From Cheiracanthium punctorium (lineage: Eukaryota; Arthropoda; Arachnida; Araneae; Cheiracanthiidae): a stretch of 64,000 nucleotides of DNA. This document shows positions 24,277 through 35,696 of the stretch, one piece after another. The notes beneath the pieces are model-generated. The model was not told the DNA's origin and ran no database searches. It saw nothing but the letters and a program-made list of their open reading frames with translations. Every line of letters begins with the position of its first letter. Position 1 is the first letter of the stretch. The translations under genes were made by a program, and so were the position numbers. The stretch covers positions 558,001 to 622,000 of the forward strand of contig JAWZYV010011909.1 in the NCBI GenBank assembly GCA_038373885.1. Reading direction: 5' to 3'.

Positions 24277-25004
24277 AATAGGGATGGACGCGAGGCGGAA
24301 AATCGGCGTCTCGCGTCTCACAAAACAGCCAAAAAGCTTTGTCTCGTCTCGCAAAATACCCAGAGCCTTATTATCGCATGGGCAACTCCGGACTTTGCCC
24401 CAGTGGCGGCTCGTGGGATACAGCAAGTACAGCCGGGCTGCGCTTGAAATTATCAGCACATACTTTAAAATAATTTATTCTACTAATTTTCCTAAATTCA
24501 GATTAGAATTGTGGAATTCCTACGGTAAATTAAAAAAATCTCCGAAAAAAACCAAAAAAAAAAAAAAAACGTATTGTGGCCGGATCACTCATTCAGAAAA
24601 AAAAGCACTTTAATCTTCCCGCAATTCAATTGGGAAAATCTTTGGTTCAGCCCAGAGCCATAGGCGTAGAGTTATATGGGCCCGTGGGGCTCGAGCCCCC
24701 CCAATAAATTGTGAATAGGGGCTGAGCCCACCCAATAATTTACCACTAAATACACAAAACTGATTTATACTAACACAAAAAAAAGTATTTCACGCCATTT
24801 ACAAACGTTTAAAAAAAACCTTTACTTTTAAAAATTTTCTTCTTTTGATTTCAATCATGATTTAGTATTCATTGTGACGCCACATAACACACAATGTTAC
24901 TGTCAGCTGCCCTCGGCAGGCTCTGGTTCATTAAAATCAGATTATGCAATGTAAAGTAAGAAATGAAGAAAAGTTCAGATGTGTCTAAAATGCACTATCT
25001 CATC

Positions 25005-25006
<2 letters not shown>

Positions 25007-25042
<36 letters not shown>
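25007..25042. repeat. (AT)n microsatellite
   Basis: About 18 AT dinucleotides inside hAT-C. Confidence 0.9.
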
Positions 25043-25044
<2 letters not shown>

Positions 25045-25092
25045 CCTCCTTTGGATTTTTTACTTTGCTTCTATTTTTAACTTATAACATGG

Positions 25093-25248
25093 GCCAGAAA
25101 TTTTTCATTGGGGGGGGGGGGTACCTTCTGCAACTCACATATATGTATACGGGTGTATGATAAGGGAGTGAATAATATACATTTTGTATGGCAAAAATTT
25201 CCTCATGGGGGCTTATGACCCCCCTAACCCCCCTTGGCTACGGCCACT
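25093..25248. mobile_element. G-MITE copy 3, left end lost
   Basis: Right terminus CTTGGCTACGGCCACTG and the internal ATATATGTATACGGGTGTAT are present. The left CAG end is missing, and the sequence starts within GCCAGAAATTTTTCATTG. The right flank ACGTGAATATATG is the same as at copy 2, so this is the same original insertion carried along by hAT-C. Confidence 0.75.
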
Positions 25249-26597
25249 GACGTGAATATATGTGGTTGTGGGGGCCCGGCCCCCCCAATAATTTTAAAAA
25301 CTTTACGCTTATGCCCAGAGCGCTGAAAAGAAAATTGGCAGCACCGTTGCCATGACAACGACTACGTCAGCAGCCTCTCCGGCATAAGGAGTATGCAGCT
25401 GGATACAGCCGATGGAAGATTTTCTAACGGCGGCTGAACTTGAGAAGTCGACTAACTGATTCGCTCGGACGAGATGTGAGGGAGGGCGTAAGGAGAATAT
25501 ATGTTTGGAAAACTCTGGACTTTATATTGCTGAATTTATCAAGAAGGTAAGCCTGAATAGACGCTTATGAATGGACATTGACCCATCAAAGCAGTATTGT
25601 TTTTAAGTAAGCAAGAACTGGCATTTAGAGACATGGCGAGCGAGAAAATTCTTTAAACATGGGAAATTTTAAAGAGCTTTTAAAATTATGGATATCTGAA
25701 TTAAAACAACGCCTTTTTATGGGGACATCACTGACCGATTCGCATGTTTAAAAGAAAGGAGGATTGATTTGACTTATAAAAAATAAGTAAGTTTTCTTTT
25801 TTTTTTTTTTTTCTTTTCTCAAGTTATCGTTACAAAAGGAAATTCTAAGGAAACTTCGAATCAGACACGGATTAATGCAATTTTGAGGATAAGAGCGGCT
25901 GGTTGAAATTTGCGTCCATTTTATGGAAGTAAAATAGGATCTCTGACATTTTTTATGTAATTTCTTTTTTTTTTTTTTTTTCCCTCGGTGAGGGCTTAAT
26001 CCGCCAGCTTTCGTATTCTGTAACAAAGATTTTTCAATCCTCTCCGGAGGAAAGGGGGGGGGGGGCTCATATGCTTCCGGCTGCACTAACATTTTTGACC
26101 ACGGGCCGCATCTTCTTTGCCCAGGGCCCCAGGCTCGAAAGGGCCCCCAGTCTCAAATATTGTTCTGAAATATTCTTTTTTTATATCAAAATTTTACGAA
26201 AAATAAAACAATTTTCATAGATAGGGGCCCCTAAATTCATTGATGCCCGGGGCCCCTGTTGTTCATAATTGGGCCCTGAAAATTCCTATATCGTAATGTT
26301 AAAAATGTCTGTCTCGTCTCGCAAAAAAGCTAAATCTATGTCTCGTCTCGCGTCCATCCCTAAATCTGAAACACTTTCAGATTTTAAATACGCACTGAAG
26401 TGCTGTACAGTAAAAGCGTATCATAATTTATGCGTCATTCCTATTTTTCTTCCTTATTCCATTAAGTTGGAAAGTGCATTCGTGAGTGTAACGTGTTTTT
26501 CTTCCTTGTTTCACATAAAACCCATCTTTAGAATCGAAATCTATCTTAAAATCACCTTCTAAATCTATTTCACTATCTTCGCCAAGTATGTTACAAC

Positions 26598-26776
26598 CAG
26601 GGGCATAGCCAGAAATTTTTCATGGGGGGGGGGGGGGGTTACGACTACTACAACTCATATATATGTATACGTGGGTGTGATAATGTAGTGAAGAATATAC
26701 ATTTTGTATGGCAAAAAATTCCCCATGGGGGGGTTATGATCCTCATAATCCCCCCCCCTCCTTGGCTACGCCCCTG
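26598..26776. mobile_element. G-MITE copy 4
   Basis: Termini CAGGGGCATAGCC and GGCTACGCCCCTG. The exact 8-bp repeat GTTACAAC lies at 26590-26597 and 26777-26784. A long G run sits inside the left end and a C run inside the right end. Confidence 0.92.
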
Positions 26777-27120
26777 GTTACAACTATACTTAACTGTTTT
26801 AAATATTGTTTCGAATGTGCATCCTTATCCATGAGTGTGCCGTGTTTGTCTTTCTTGGGTTGATTCCTACTATAACGCCTCGACTCTCTCCAAGGTGGGG
26901 ATAATTAAACATATGCAGTTACCATGACGATTTTTTGTATTTATGTGTCAACCGTAATTTAAAATTAAAATGGCGATTGGGACAGCATGTAAGTATAGCA
27001 TTCCGTTACCTTTTTATTTATTTTGGGTTGCCAATTAATGTAGTTTCAATAATGAAGTGTATTCAGATTCCTTAGCTGGTGCATTTATCGCTAATTTGTA
27101 CACTTTAGTTTTCTTGTAGT

Positions 27121-27297
27121 CAGTGGCTTGCGTAGCCAGAAATTATTCATTGGGGGGGGGGGTTACGACTACTGCAACTCATATATATGTATACGTGTGT
27201 GGGATAAGGGAGTGAAAAATATACATTTAGTAAGGCAAAAAATTACTCATGGGTGGGGTTATGACCCCCTAACCCCCCCCCCTTGGCTACGCCACTG
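27121..27297. mobile_element. G-MITE copy 5
   Basis: Begins CAGTGGCTTGCGTAGCC and ends GGCTACGCCACTG. The exact 8-bp repeat CTTGTAGT lies at 27113-27120 and 27298-27305. Confidence 0.92.
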
Positions 27298-27412
27298 CTT
27301 GTAGTTCTTTTGAGAGCTTTGAAACTTGTGCAAAGACCTATGACTGCAAAGTGCAGGGATGTTTTAGGTTGTCGAGAGTGGGGGCGTTAAAAGAGGAATC
27401 AACTCTTACTTG

Positions 27413-27585
27413 CAGGGGCGTAGCCAGAAATTTTTCATGGGGGGGGGGTTACGACTACTGCAACTCACATATATGCATACATGTGTGCGATAAGTTAGTG
27501 AAGAATATACATTTTGTATGGCAAAAAATTCCTCATGGGGGGGGTTATGACCCCCTAACCCCCCCCCCCCTTGGCTACGCCCCTG
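27413..27585. mobile_element. G-MITE copy 6
   Basis: Begins CAGGGGCGTAGCCAG and ends TTGGCTACGCCCCTG. The exact 8-bp repeat CTTACTTG lies at 27405-27412 and 27586-27593. The cleanest copy of the family. Confidence 0.95.
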
Positions 27586-28305
27586 CTTACTTGTACCATA
27601 AAACACACATCTTTGGAATCGTAATCTATCTTAAAATCGCCTTCTGAAACTGTTTAACAATCTTCGCCGGGCATATTCGAACTATATCGAATAGACATTT
27701 TAAATACTGTTTGGAATTGGCATCATAATCCATCAACCATGAGTGTACCATATTTTCCTTCCTGGTTCCATAAAACACTTCTTCGGAATAGAAATCTATA
27801 TTAAAATCGCCTACCAAAACTGTTTAACAATTTTCGCCAGGCATAGTCAACCTATACTTCACCTTTATAAATACCATTTGGAAAGTTTATCATAATCTAT
27901 GAGTGTACCGAATTTGTCTTCTCTGTTCTATAAAGCACTTCTTCGGAATTAAAATCGCCTACTAGAACTATTTTACAATATTCGCCTGGCGTTTTCTAGC
28001 TATACTCGAAATATATTTACAGTTAATTGTCGCGTTTTGCCACCAAATTTAGCGATCAATTATCAAAAATTGCAAACCTTGTGCGACTTTCAACATTTTA
28101 TTAACGCCTCCTCCCCTCTCCACGTTATCTGGCAAACACATTTGAAAATATCTTCATCGTGACAATTCATATCTACAAAACTTGTCGACAAGATAGCGTA
28201 GACAAAATTCTCGTACTGAGCGAAATAGCACCCTAGTGCTCATAAAATGTGCAAAAATTACGTGTATTTTACCTTGACGTGTAATAGCAAGCATGGGCGT
28301 TAGCG

Positions 28306-28686
28306 TTAACTTTTCAACGCGCAGTGTTTGTTCATGCCGTGAAACCACCTCTTTCCAACGCTTTCACTGCTAGTCGCAAAAAATATGGTGAAATGGTAAC
28401 AAAGCAGAAAAAGCACACCCGGTGCCACCTCTCGAGTTAACTACCAGCGCCATGGCGGATAAAGGAATTCCCTTCAAGTGCTGCCGAACTAAAATACTTT
28501 CTGTACACAGCCAGCTGTGTACAAAAAATTATTAGCGCTGTAGAGAGATGGGAGATTCGATCGACTACCATGTTGCTGGTAGTTAACTCGAGAGATGATG
28601 GCAACGGGTGTACTTTTCATCTTTGGACACTATATAAAGTCGTTCTTCTATATAGATGTGAAAATGGTTGCTCCTTAAAAGGTTAA
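28306..28686. mobile_element. pB1 piggyBac-like MITE, diverged
   Basis: Flanked by TTAA on both sides. The left end TTAACTTTTCAACGCGCAGTG-like sequence and the reverse complement of the right end, TTAACCTTTTAAGGAGC, match the pB1 ends at 40470 and 50250. The interior has an inverted pair of CTCGAGTTAACTACCAGC blocks around 28432-28608. Confidence 0.65.
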
Positions 28687-29420
28687 ATACAGACATATTG
28701 GACACTCCTTTTAGTAATCTAACTCATTGAGCTAAACTGTGGCGTTACTAGAAGATAAAACCCGTTGTGGAGACAATTACAACGGGCGCTAGAATAAACT
28801 TATGAGAAAAATATGTCTACACTCTATATTTAATGTTCGTCCACTCAAAGTAAATAACTTAATATTCAATTTTTATTACATACCCAAATGGAATTTCATG
28901 CTCTGGAAACGAGTGGAAACTTTTCGCATTCGAACGATTTCATTTTCTGTAAAAAGCCCCTCTTATATCATTACATCATGCAGACGATATTTTTTTTTCT
29001 TTTTTTTTTTGGGGGGGGGGTGAAAACAAAATGAAACTGTAATCTGGAAAAACTATTTTTAACGAATTGGAATCGCAACTTACGTCATTATGACGTGAAT
29101 GTCAATTGCGACAACTAATCTCGTCACTCAAGTGATTAACATTTTTTACTCGGAAATAAAATGGAGCTGAAAAAGCGGAAAATCGCTTGAAAATTAAGTA
29201 ATGGGTGGATTTGCAGATTTTTCTATAGTGCTGATTGATTTTTATGCATAATTATAAAAACTTTCAAGGGGATCGTACAAACGGTGTGGATTTTATTACG
29301 TTTTTAGAGTGTAACTTATTAATCTGTTTGGATTAATGACAGTGAAGTTCTATCTGCGAGTGGTTCAACCGCAATCGTTCGAGAGTCTGGGATCAGCCGA
29401 TCAGAGTAACTATATAGTAG
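28687..29420. other. No gene or element recognised
   Basis: AT-rich with a T/G homopolymer run near 28988-29020. Nothing with convincing ends or splice sites. Confidence 0.5.
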
Positions 29421-29459
29421 GATGCTAGGATCACAACCTAGCCACCTACAAATCAAAAG

Positions 29460-29610
29460 TCAAACATTGACGCAACAGCCCCTCTGGGAGGCCAAGGCCT
29501 ACGCTGCCCAACTGCGCCTTCGCGAATATGGGCTCTGCGGATGCATATGCCTCGGCCAGGTGGTTTGCCTGACGCGAAGCCCCCAGTGTAAGGGACACCC
29601 CAATGTGCGT
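29460..29610. other. GC-rich block of unknown origin
   Basis: A sharp local rise in G+C. Both strands are open: the plus strand gives EAKAYAAQLRLREYGLCGC, the minus strand a Gly/Pro/Arg-rich peptide. It could be a retroelement or gene fragment. There is no clear start, stop, splice site or family match, so I leave it unassigned. Confidence 0.35.
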
Positions 29611-29700
29611 ACAGACAGATTAAATTGGGAAAAAATAACAAGCACAAGGATTTCGCAAATCTAAAAAATGCATTTTAAGTAACATCACATTGGTTAGTGT

Positions 29701-29865
29701 TTAACCCTTCGAGGCGTAACCCTTTCCCAATGCTGAAAAAAAGGGGCAGCCGTTGCCATCGCTCGACTTAACTACCAGCAAGATGGCGGACGATCGAAAC
29801 GTTCATCGCGTGCCACAGATCTAGAGACCCTTTTTTGACGCAGCTGGCATGCGGCACAGCGGTTT
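29701..29865 (+). mobile_element. pB1 piggyBac-like MITE, left part
   Basis: Starts TTAACCCTTCGAGGCGTAAC and continues with CAATGCTGAAAAAA, GCCGTTGCCATCGCTCGAC and CCAGCAAGATGGCGGACGAT, the standard pB1 order. It breaks off near 29865, where a different dispersed repeat begins, so the copy is truncated or fused. Confidence 0.7.
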
Positions 29866-30020
29866 GTTTTCAATAGGGTACATAGCACTGTACATAGAAA
29901 AAGCATATATGATTTTTGCAATAATCGGTGTATATTTATGGCAGTTACAGAACGGACGGTGGACAGAAGAATGGACAGAAAAATCGAAATAATAAGCACC
30001 TCTCAATCTTGTCTGTAAGA
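29866..30020 (+). repeat. Dispersed repeat with 'CAATAGGGTACAT' and a GGACAGA run
   Basis: TTTTCAATAGGGTACATAGC, then a GGACGGTGGACAGAAGAATG part. The same module is at 30828-30970 (plus), at 31975-32135 (minus) and in part at 57115-57185 (minus). Non-coding. Confidence 0.65.
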
Positions 30021-30439
30021 TGAAAATATAAATAGGTTTTCCTGTTATATAACATAACGGTATCGCACGAACACTGAAAGCGGAAAATTATTCTTTTAAG
30101 GGTTAGCAGTCTAAAATTAAAGTTCCACAGGCTAAACAATCTATGTTTGCAATTTTGTTGAATGTAAATCGGTTAATGCGTAATTCCTGCTAAAAATTCC
30201 TGCGACTAGTGCAACCCCTCTCCTAGGCCATATAGCCCTTGCGTAGCTTTGTCTTAACGCAACTCAACACACTAAATCAGTTGATTCGAACGCGAGTCAC
30301 GAAGTTTCAAAATTCCCATTAAAGTCGTCGTAGCATAATATTATCACATTAAGTATATATTTTTGATTTCCAGCCAAATAATGAAAATATCTCCAAGCTA
30401 GGGTTCATTAACAAAAAGAAGAAATCGCACCCTATTTGA

Positions 30440-30970
30440 CGATTTATCGCAAAAGTCGCCAATATTGGCAACTTTTGGCGGAACTTTTGAGGGATCATGC
30501 AAGCGCCGTTGAATCATTAACTAATTCAGTATAGTAGGATACTATTGTGCTATCAACAGATCTCTGTTTCCAAACTGCCATTGAACGTAATTCATTGGAA
30601 TTATTTTGAGTGTCCCTGTGTAAGAACTATTAATAATACAGACACTATTTTCGATGAAGAGCTTTATCTTGTAATCCTCAATAGCATGCATCCATTTTGT
30701 TTCATTTGAAACAGCCGAATATCTCAAAGATACGCTTTAAAGAACGACTGCCCGTAGAGTTTAATGTATTGGAAACTTTTAGAGTTGTCCTGTAGAAGAA
30801 CTATAAGTGCTGCATTGCATACGCCATTTTCAATAGGGTACATGGTACAGTACCTAGGAACAACATATATCAATTTCGTACAAATCGACGAATATTTACG
30901 GGAGTTAGAGCACGGACACGACGGACAGACAGACAAACCGAAATCATAAACCCTTTTCAGCCTTGTTGGA
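30440..30970. repeat. Old diverged copy of the Hp1 repeat
   Basis: Shows GTCGCCAATATTGGCAACTT, then CATTGAACGTAATTCATTGG and GTAGAGTTTAATGTATTGGA, in the same order as the inverted-repeat arms at 53350-53690. It ends with the CAATAGGGTACATGG module and a GGACAGACAGACA run. Confidence 0.65.
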
Positions 30971-31364
30971 AAGTGTTTAAAATTCAGACTTTAGTAGTCG
31001 TGCAAAGAAGTCGTGGTGTCTACATCAGATATTTTCTTTCTTTAAATTTACACAATGGCTTTAGCTACACAGCTTTACAGCGACACGCCACGTCCAATAT
31101 TTGTGCAGATTGATTGGGCTCAGTAGCATAAATGATTGATAGCATTAGAGCAGGGAGAAAGATTCAGTTCTTGAGAAACGCTCGTAAAAACTGATAAAAC
31201 GGAGACTTATCGTATAATTGTAGAAATATCAACACACAAACTGTGTAGGTAAGTGGAAGAGACAAATTTATCGGCTGTGACATTTCTCCCACTATAGAAG
31301 GAACAGTGAATGCTGGATTAAAATAAAAGCATCTGTGATGGTAAATGATTCTTATATATTTTGT

Positions 31365-31790
31365 TAATGACTATGTCGTTTTATCTCACACCCCCTTTAT
31401 TGAAAGTTGTCCGGAAAATGTGTCCCAAAAATGCGACATAAAAGTATGCGACACAATTTTACTTATATTTAAATAGTGTTAGTTCACTACAGCTTTAATC
31501 TATTGAGCTGTAGAATATGCATCACATGTATTAATGACTATGTCATTTTATCTCTCACCCCCTTTATTGAAAATTATCCAAAAAATATGTCCCAAAAATG
31601 CGACATAATTTTACATATATTTAAATACTATTAGTTCACAACAGCTTTAATCTATTGTTACAATATTTCGTAAGCTGTAGAATATGCTTCACATGTATTT
31701 TTTACATATATTTATATACTATTAGTTCACAACAGCTTTAATCTATTGTTACAATATTTCGTAAGCTGTAGAATATGCATCACATGTATT
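31365..31790. repeat. Local tandem duplication, two and a half units
   Basis: Units of about 168 bp start TTAATGACTATGTCGTTTTA and TTAATGACTATGTCATTTTA, followed by a half unit beginning ACATATATTTATATACTATT. Each carries TTCACAACAGCTTTAATC. Non-coding. Confidence 0.85.
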
Positions 31791-31959
31791 TTTCTATAAA
31801 TAGGTTATAATCAAAAATTTCAACATAGGGTTACCAGCCGAAATACACGAAAGAGGAGAGATAAAATGACATGTCAATTAATATCGTTTCAATATGACAA
31901 TAATGAAACTAACAAATTAGGGGGTTCACGGGAGGGGGGGGTCTCCCCCTGACGAGTCT

Positions 31960-32135
31960 CGAACAGCCGAGTTTCTTTTCTTTTCTGTTTTGTAACACTT
32001 TTCAAGTTTAAAAAGTGTTTATGATTTCGATTTGTCTGTCCGCGCTGTTGTAACTGCCGTAAATATGCATAGATTTCTACGAAATTTAAATATGTTATTA
32101 CTATGTACCGAACCATGTATCCTGTTGGAAATGGT
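31960..32135 (-). repeat. Dispersed repeat, minus-strand copy of the 29866 module
   Basis: Read on the minus strand: TTTCCAACAGGATACATGGT, then a GCGGACAGACAAATCG part. Diverged relative of 29866-30020 and 30828-30970. Confidence 0.55.
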
Positions 32136-33769
32136 TTATGTAGCATTTATAGTTATTTTACATTAACACCCAAAAGAATTCCAGTACGTTTCGGTCTATG
32201 GATAATTATTCTTTAATGTGTATTTTAGAAATATTCTCTATTTAAAACAAACCAAAATTACTAAATGTTTTAAAGGATCACATAATAATGCTCTACGCCA
32301 AAAATAGTATCTGTAGCAACTATAATTCTTCTACCGAAAAGAATTCCAATACACGATGACGATTTATGGCAGTTAAGAGACATTAATTCATTTCAAGTTT
32401 CTTACATGAAATACATAAACGGTTACCCTTCAGTTAAATAAGATGACAATAACTTTTAAAGTTTTTTTATACGGCCTCGCAAAATTACACTACTAGTGAT
32501 ATAGTTTATATTTATATATATTACCTCCAAAATCTCGATAGATCTGAAATTTGGCGCAAAAATATTGTTGCGTTGAAAAATGTTGTATAATCGATCCGTG
32601 TGGCATGGTTTGTCTTTCTTGAAATTTATAATGGATTTTATTTACAGCTGCGGATCTTCATCGGCATGTTAAGATTTTTACTTAATTTTGCTAGACAAAA
32701 GAAATGTTGTAACCCCAGGAAAAAATTCGGTACCCTGATTTTGACCATTTCTAAATTTATTTGAGGAGTTGCTGCTTGACATCTCAAAGTGTGTATTTAT
32801 GTATTTACGATGGGGGAAAAAGGTCCACCAGCTCTTTATTTGCCGCCGTTCCTCGTTCTGAAAAGTTATATATAGTTTTTAAATAACATGTATTTTAATC
32901 TGCTATTCTTAAAATTTGCATATGAGGCCATTTTCATATGTAATTCTGCATCAACTTCTCATTTTTCAGTGACAACACCCTATTTTCACTTCATTAAACA
33001 AAACCCTTTAAATCATGCTAAATGTAAATTTCCCCGAATTTTCTGCAATAATTTCTGGAGATATTGCAAATCCCTCATTGCGCAATTATAAGGTATTATC
33101 TTCAGATTGAGAACAGTAGGTTCCGAATTTTTCACCTGATAACAAGCTCTGGAAGAAAAATACATATATTACTGTTTCTAGTCTTTTTTTTTTGTGGTAC
33201 TTTGAATATTAATTTTTTTTTCTAATTCCAAATCGGCAATTTAAAATTTTAATTTTCAAACATACTTTTTTTTATACCATGATCATGAATGAAAGTTACA
33301 ATATAGTACCATAGTACAAAATCAATACTAATATCCCATTCAAAGTAATTTTAATGTAAGAGAAAACACTCGGATGTTAAATTTAAATTTTGTTGCTTTT
33401 CAATTTTTCTTAAGTCTTATGACACATTACATTAATCCTATTATTACTAACTAATTTAAATACAAAACTGTAACCCTGAATAAAGAGAAAAAATCGTAGT
33501 ATTAAATGTTCATAAATATGTAAAATCAATTAAATGCTATTTTTTTTATATAAAATACGTGCTTCAAAGAAAAAACTATTATCATTTCACAAATAGTTAA
33601 AAAGATGATTAAAAAGATGATTAATAATATATAAAGGAAACACATGTTTATTAAATTTTCCAGAATTTTAATTTTTGAAGTTTTACACCACATGATATTA
33701 AATATTGTGTAAAAATAAACTATTTAAATAAATCATTGTACAAATTTTAATAACGGTTTAATAAATTTT
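32136..33769. other. AT-rich stretch, nothing recognised
   Basis: Low-complexity A/T runs only. No element ends or exons could be supported. Confidence 0.5.
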
Positions 33770-33857
33770 AACGAAATATTCAGCATTCGGCCGAATATTC
33801 GGTTAGAATTTTAAACATTCGTTATTCGGCAGAATATGGTATTCGGTTCATCCCTAA
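33770..33857 (-). mobile_element. Solo terminus of a TAGGGATG-type hAT-like MITE
   Basis: Reads, reverse-complemented from the right edge, TTAGGGATGAACCGAATACC with repeated ATTCGG/CCGAAT words. Related to the ends of the element at 11024-11799. The opposite end was not found. Confidence 0.5.
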
Positions 33858-34735
33858 ATAATTTCACGTAAAATTGTTTCTGTAATAAAGTAGATTTTTC
33901 AGAAAAAAACGTACTGTCCAAGAGAATCTGCTGGAGTCTTGGGAAATGATTTTTCAAACATTCACAGTTACTTTTGACACTTAAAACGCACCCCAACGCG
34001 TTTTAAACCATTACTAACTATATATTACCATTTCTTAATTCTTACATGAAGTAATAAATAATACCAGATTTAAACTGTGACTGTTTGGGTGCTTCCGCCT
34101 TCGGTGATACTACGAACAATGGAACATCGTCGCTGATTCTTTCTTTTCTTCAGTAACCAATCACGAAGACGATTATTACACCCCAAAGACTGCACTTCTG
34201 CTTGCGGTTTTTACTGTCGGCGAAAAATCTGGTGTTCCGGACGAAAAGTCCACGCTAGTTCTGAGACACGTTACTCGTGAAAAACTCGCGTAATATGCGG
34301 TTTGAGTAAGTAGTTTAGATCGCGTTGTAACGCAAGTCCACTGTAATCGAAAGATTTTTTAAAGTGTTAGTGATTTTTCAGTGTTAGCGATTTTTAAAGT
34401 AAATAGAAAAAAGTTTGTTTATTTTTAATTTTTTTGTGGCCCCTGATTCGTTGTGGCCCGGTACGCTTGCATTCCTTAGAACGGCTCAGGCTCGAGTTAA
34501 CATCTCAACCCTCTCCAGTAATTATGCAGTTATGCACATTTTTTATATTAGTCTAATGATGAAAGGCATTCTTGCATTGAACATTAGCAACTACTTTTAA
34601 CTCAAACGGTTATTCATGCTAGTTGTTTGCCAGAGGTCAAAATTCGACCATAAAGCATTAAATTTTTTAATTTGAGCGTGAATAAAGTTCTTCTGTCAAA
34701 GAGTATGTCCCACTATTCCATATACAGTGGAACCT
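33858..34735. other. No gene recognised
   Basis: Includes a moderately GC-richer patch (34100-34330) without a convincing reading frame. Ends at an old repeat starting ACAGTGGAACCTATT that is interrupted by the element at 34752. Confidence 0.45.
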
Positions 34736-34751
34736 ATTAAAATGACCACCT

Positions 34752-35604
34752 TAGGGAATGCAATCCCAATCCCGCGGGATCCCGCATAAATATTTGCGGG
34801 ACTAGTCCCGCAGGATTACGATCCTAATCCCGCGGGATTGATACTGAGAAATAAATTATATTTTATAAAAATTTCACGCCGCTTTCCCAATCAATAGACC
34901 GAAAATTTTTGAATAACCATGTCTCTTATCTATCAATAAACGAATCAATAATTAAAAATTTTAATTTAAAGTTTTATTTTTTTTTAAATTATCTTCTAAT
35001 AAGAATTTGGATCAAACATGTAAATCTAAATATCGCAATCTAAATTTTTCGCAAACTTCCCAGTCCCAAATGAACTGAAATATTTCATACTAATTTATCT
35101 TTTAGCGAACAGTCAAGAATTAATTATAGAAGTTTTCATTTTAGTTTTTAATTCAAACTTTTAATTATTTTACTAAAGTTAAATCTGCGCTAGGAAATGA
35201 TTCATTGGATTTGTTCGATTTTGTACGTTCTGTTTTCAGCAACTAAGAAAATAACGTAAGTATGTGAATGTATTTATAAATTGTATTTTTCTATAATTCC
35301 TGATTTTTAGCAACTACCATAACTAATACTAATATGTTAAGACATAACTTTATATCATTCTCAAAATCATGATTATAATTTTCATACTTCTGTAAGTTAT
35401 TGTATAAATTATCTCATAAGATTAATTACCATTATTATTAAAGTTAGCTTCATAGTGCTTAAAATCTTACTTTTTTTTTTTACTTTACTGTGTTGAAATG
35501 AAGCCCCAGCTAAATGAAATGTCAATCCCGCGGGATTGCGGGATCAATAAATCTCAATCCCGAAATCCCGCAAGACGAAAAACAGTGCGGGATTGCATTC
35601 CCTA
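34752..35604. mobile_element. hAT-like MITE of 853 bp with exact target duplication
   Basis: Perfect terminal inverted repeats TAGGGAATGCAATCCC. The exact 8-bp duplication GACCACCT lies at 34744-34751 and 35605-35612. Both subterminal regions carry repeated CCCGCGGGAT palindromes, likely transposase-binding sites. The interior is AT-rich and non-coding. The element splits an older pogo-like repeat (ACAGTGGAACCTATTAAAATG before it, TTGGCTAATAGACAATTTGT after it). Confidence 0.93.
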
Positions 35605-35696
35605 GACCACCTTGGCTAATAGACAATTTGTCTTTAGTGACCACTTTTGTAAAGACGATGTTTTTGTAAAAACTCTATCATAGTTTGCTAAAGACA

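Larger units (their letters stand above)
24659..25313. mobile_element. hAT-C element (third level of the nest)
   Basis: The left end CATAGGCGTAGAGTTATATG and the reverse complement of the right end CATAAGCGTAAAGTT match at 13 of 15. The exact 8-bp repeat CCCAGAGC flanks it at 24651-24658 and 25314-25321. It carries an (AT)n run at 25007-25042 and a G-MITE missing its left end at about 25093-25248. Non-coding. Confidence 0.85.
24401..26114. mobile_element. hAT-like element B (second level of the nest)
   Basis: Begins CAGTGGCGGCTCGTGGG and ends CCACGGGCCGCATCTT. It is flanked by the exact 8-bp repeat CTTTGCCC at 24393-24400 and 26115-26122. The outermost bases of the right end have drifted, while the inner GCGGCCCGTGG part of the repeat is kept. 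It contains poly-A and poly-T tracts and no transposase I can read. The other family member is at window position 1-32. Confidence 0.8.
24279..26362. mobile_element. hAT-like element A (outermost of a four-level nest)
   Basis: The left end TAGGGATGGACGCGAGGCG and the reverse complement of the right end TAGGGATGGACGCGAGACG match at 18 of 19. Subterminal GTCTCGTCTCGC repeats occur at both ends. The flanking octamers match only partly (5 of 8). Most of the interior is later insertion: element B (24401-26114), in it hAT-C (24659-25313), and in that a damaged G-MITE. The original element A was probably only a few hundred bp. Confidence 0.75.
26370..28140. repeat. A-monomer tandem array (about 150-190 bp units) pierced by three G-MITEs
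   Basis: Units contain ATCTATATTAAAATCGCCT, then AACTGTTTAACAATTTTCGC, then a CATAATCTATGAGTGTACC part. They recur near 26530, 26820, 27620, 27790 and 27950. The block around 28035-28140 has the same follow-on sequence seen after A monomers at 17395-17530. G-MITEs interrupt the array at 26598, 27121 and 27413. Confidence 0.75.

Noticed and set aside
24223..24613. Overlapping ORFs on both strands at the edge of hAT-like element A
   Set aside because: They lie in the TAGGGATGG/GTCTCG terminal repeats and run into poly-A; no recognisable protein.
26622..27647. Several ORFs of 60-100 codons with GGGG and PPPP runs
   Set aside because: Translations of G-MITE copies (G and C tracts); they recur with each copy on both strands.
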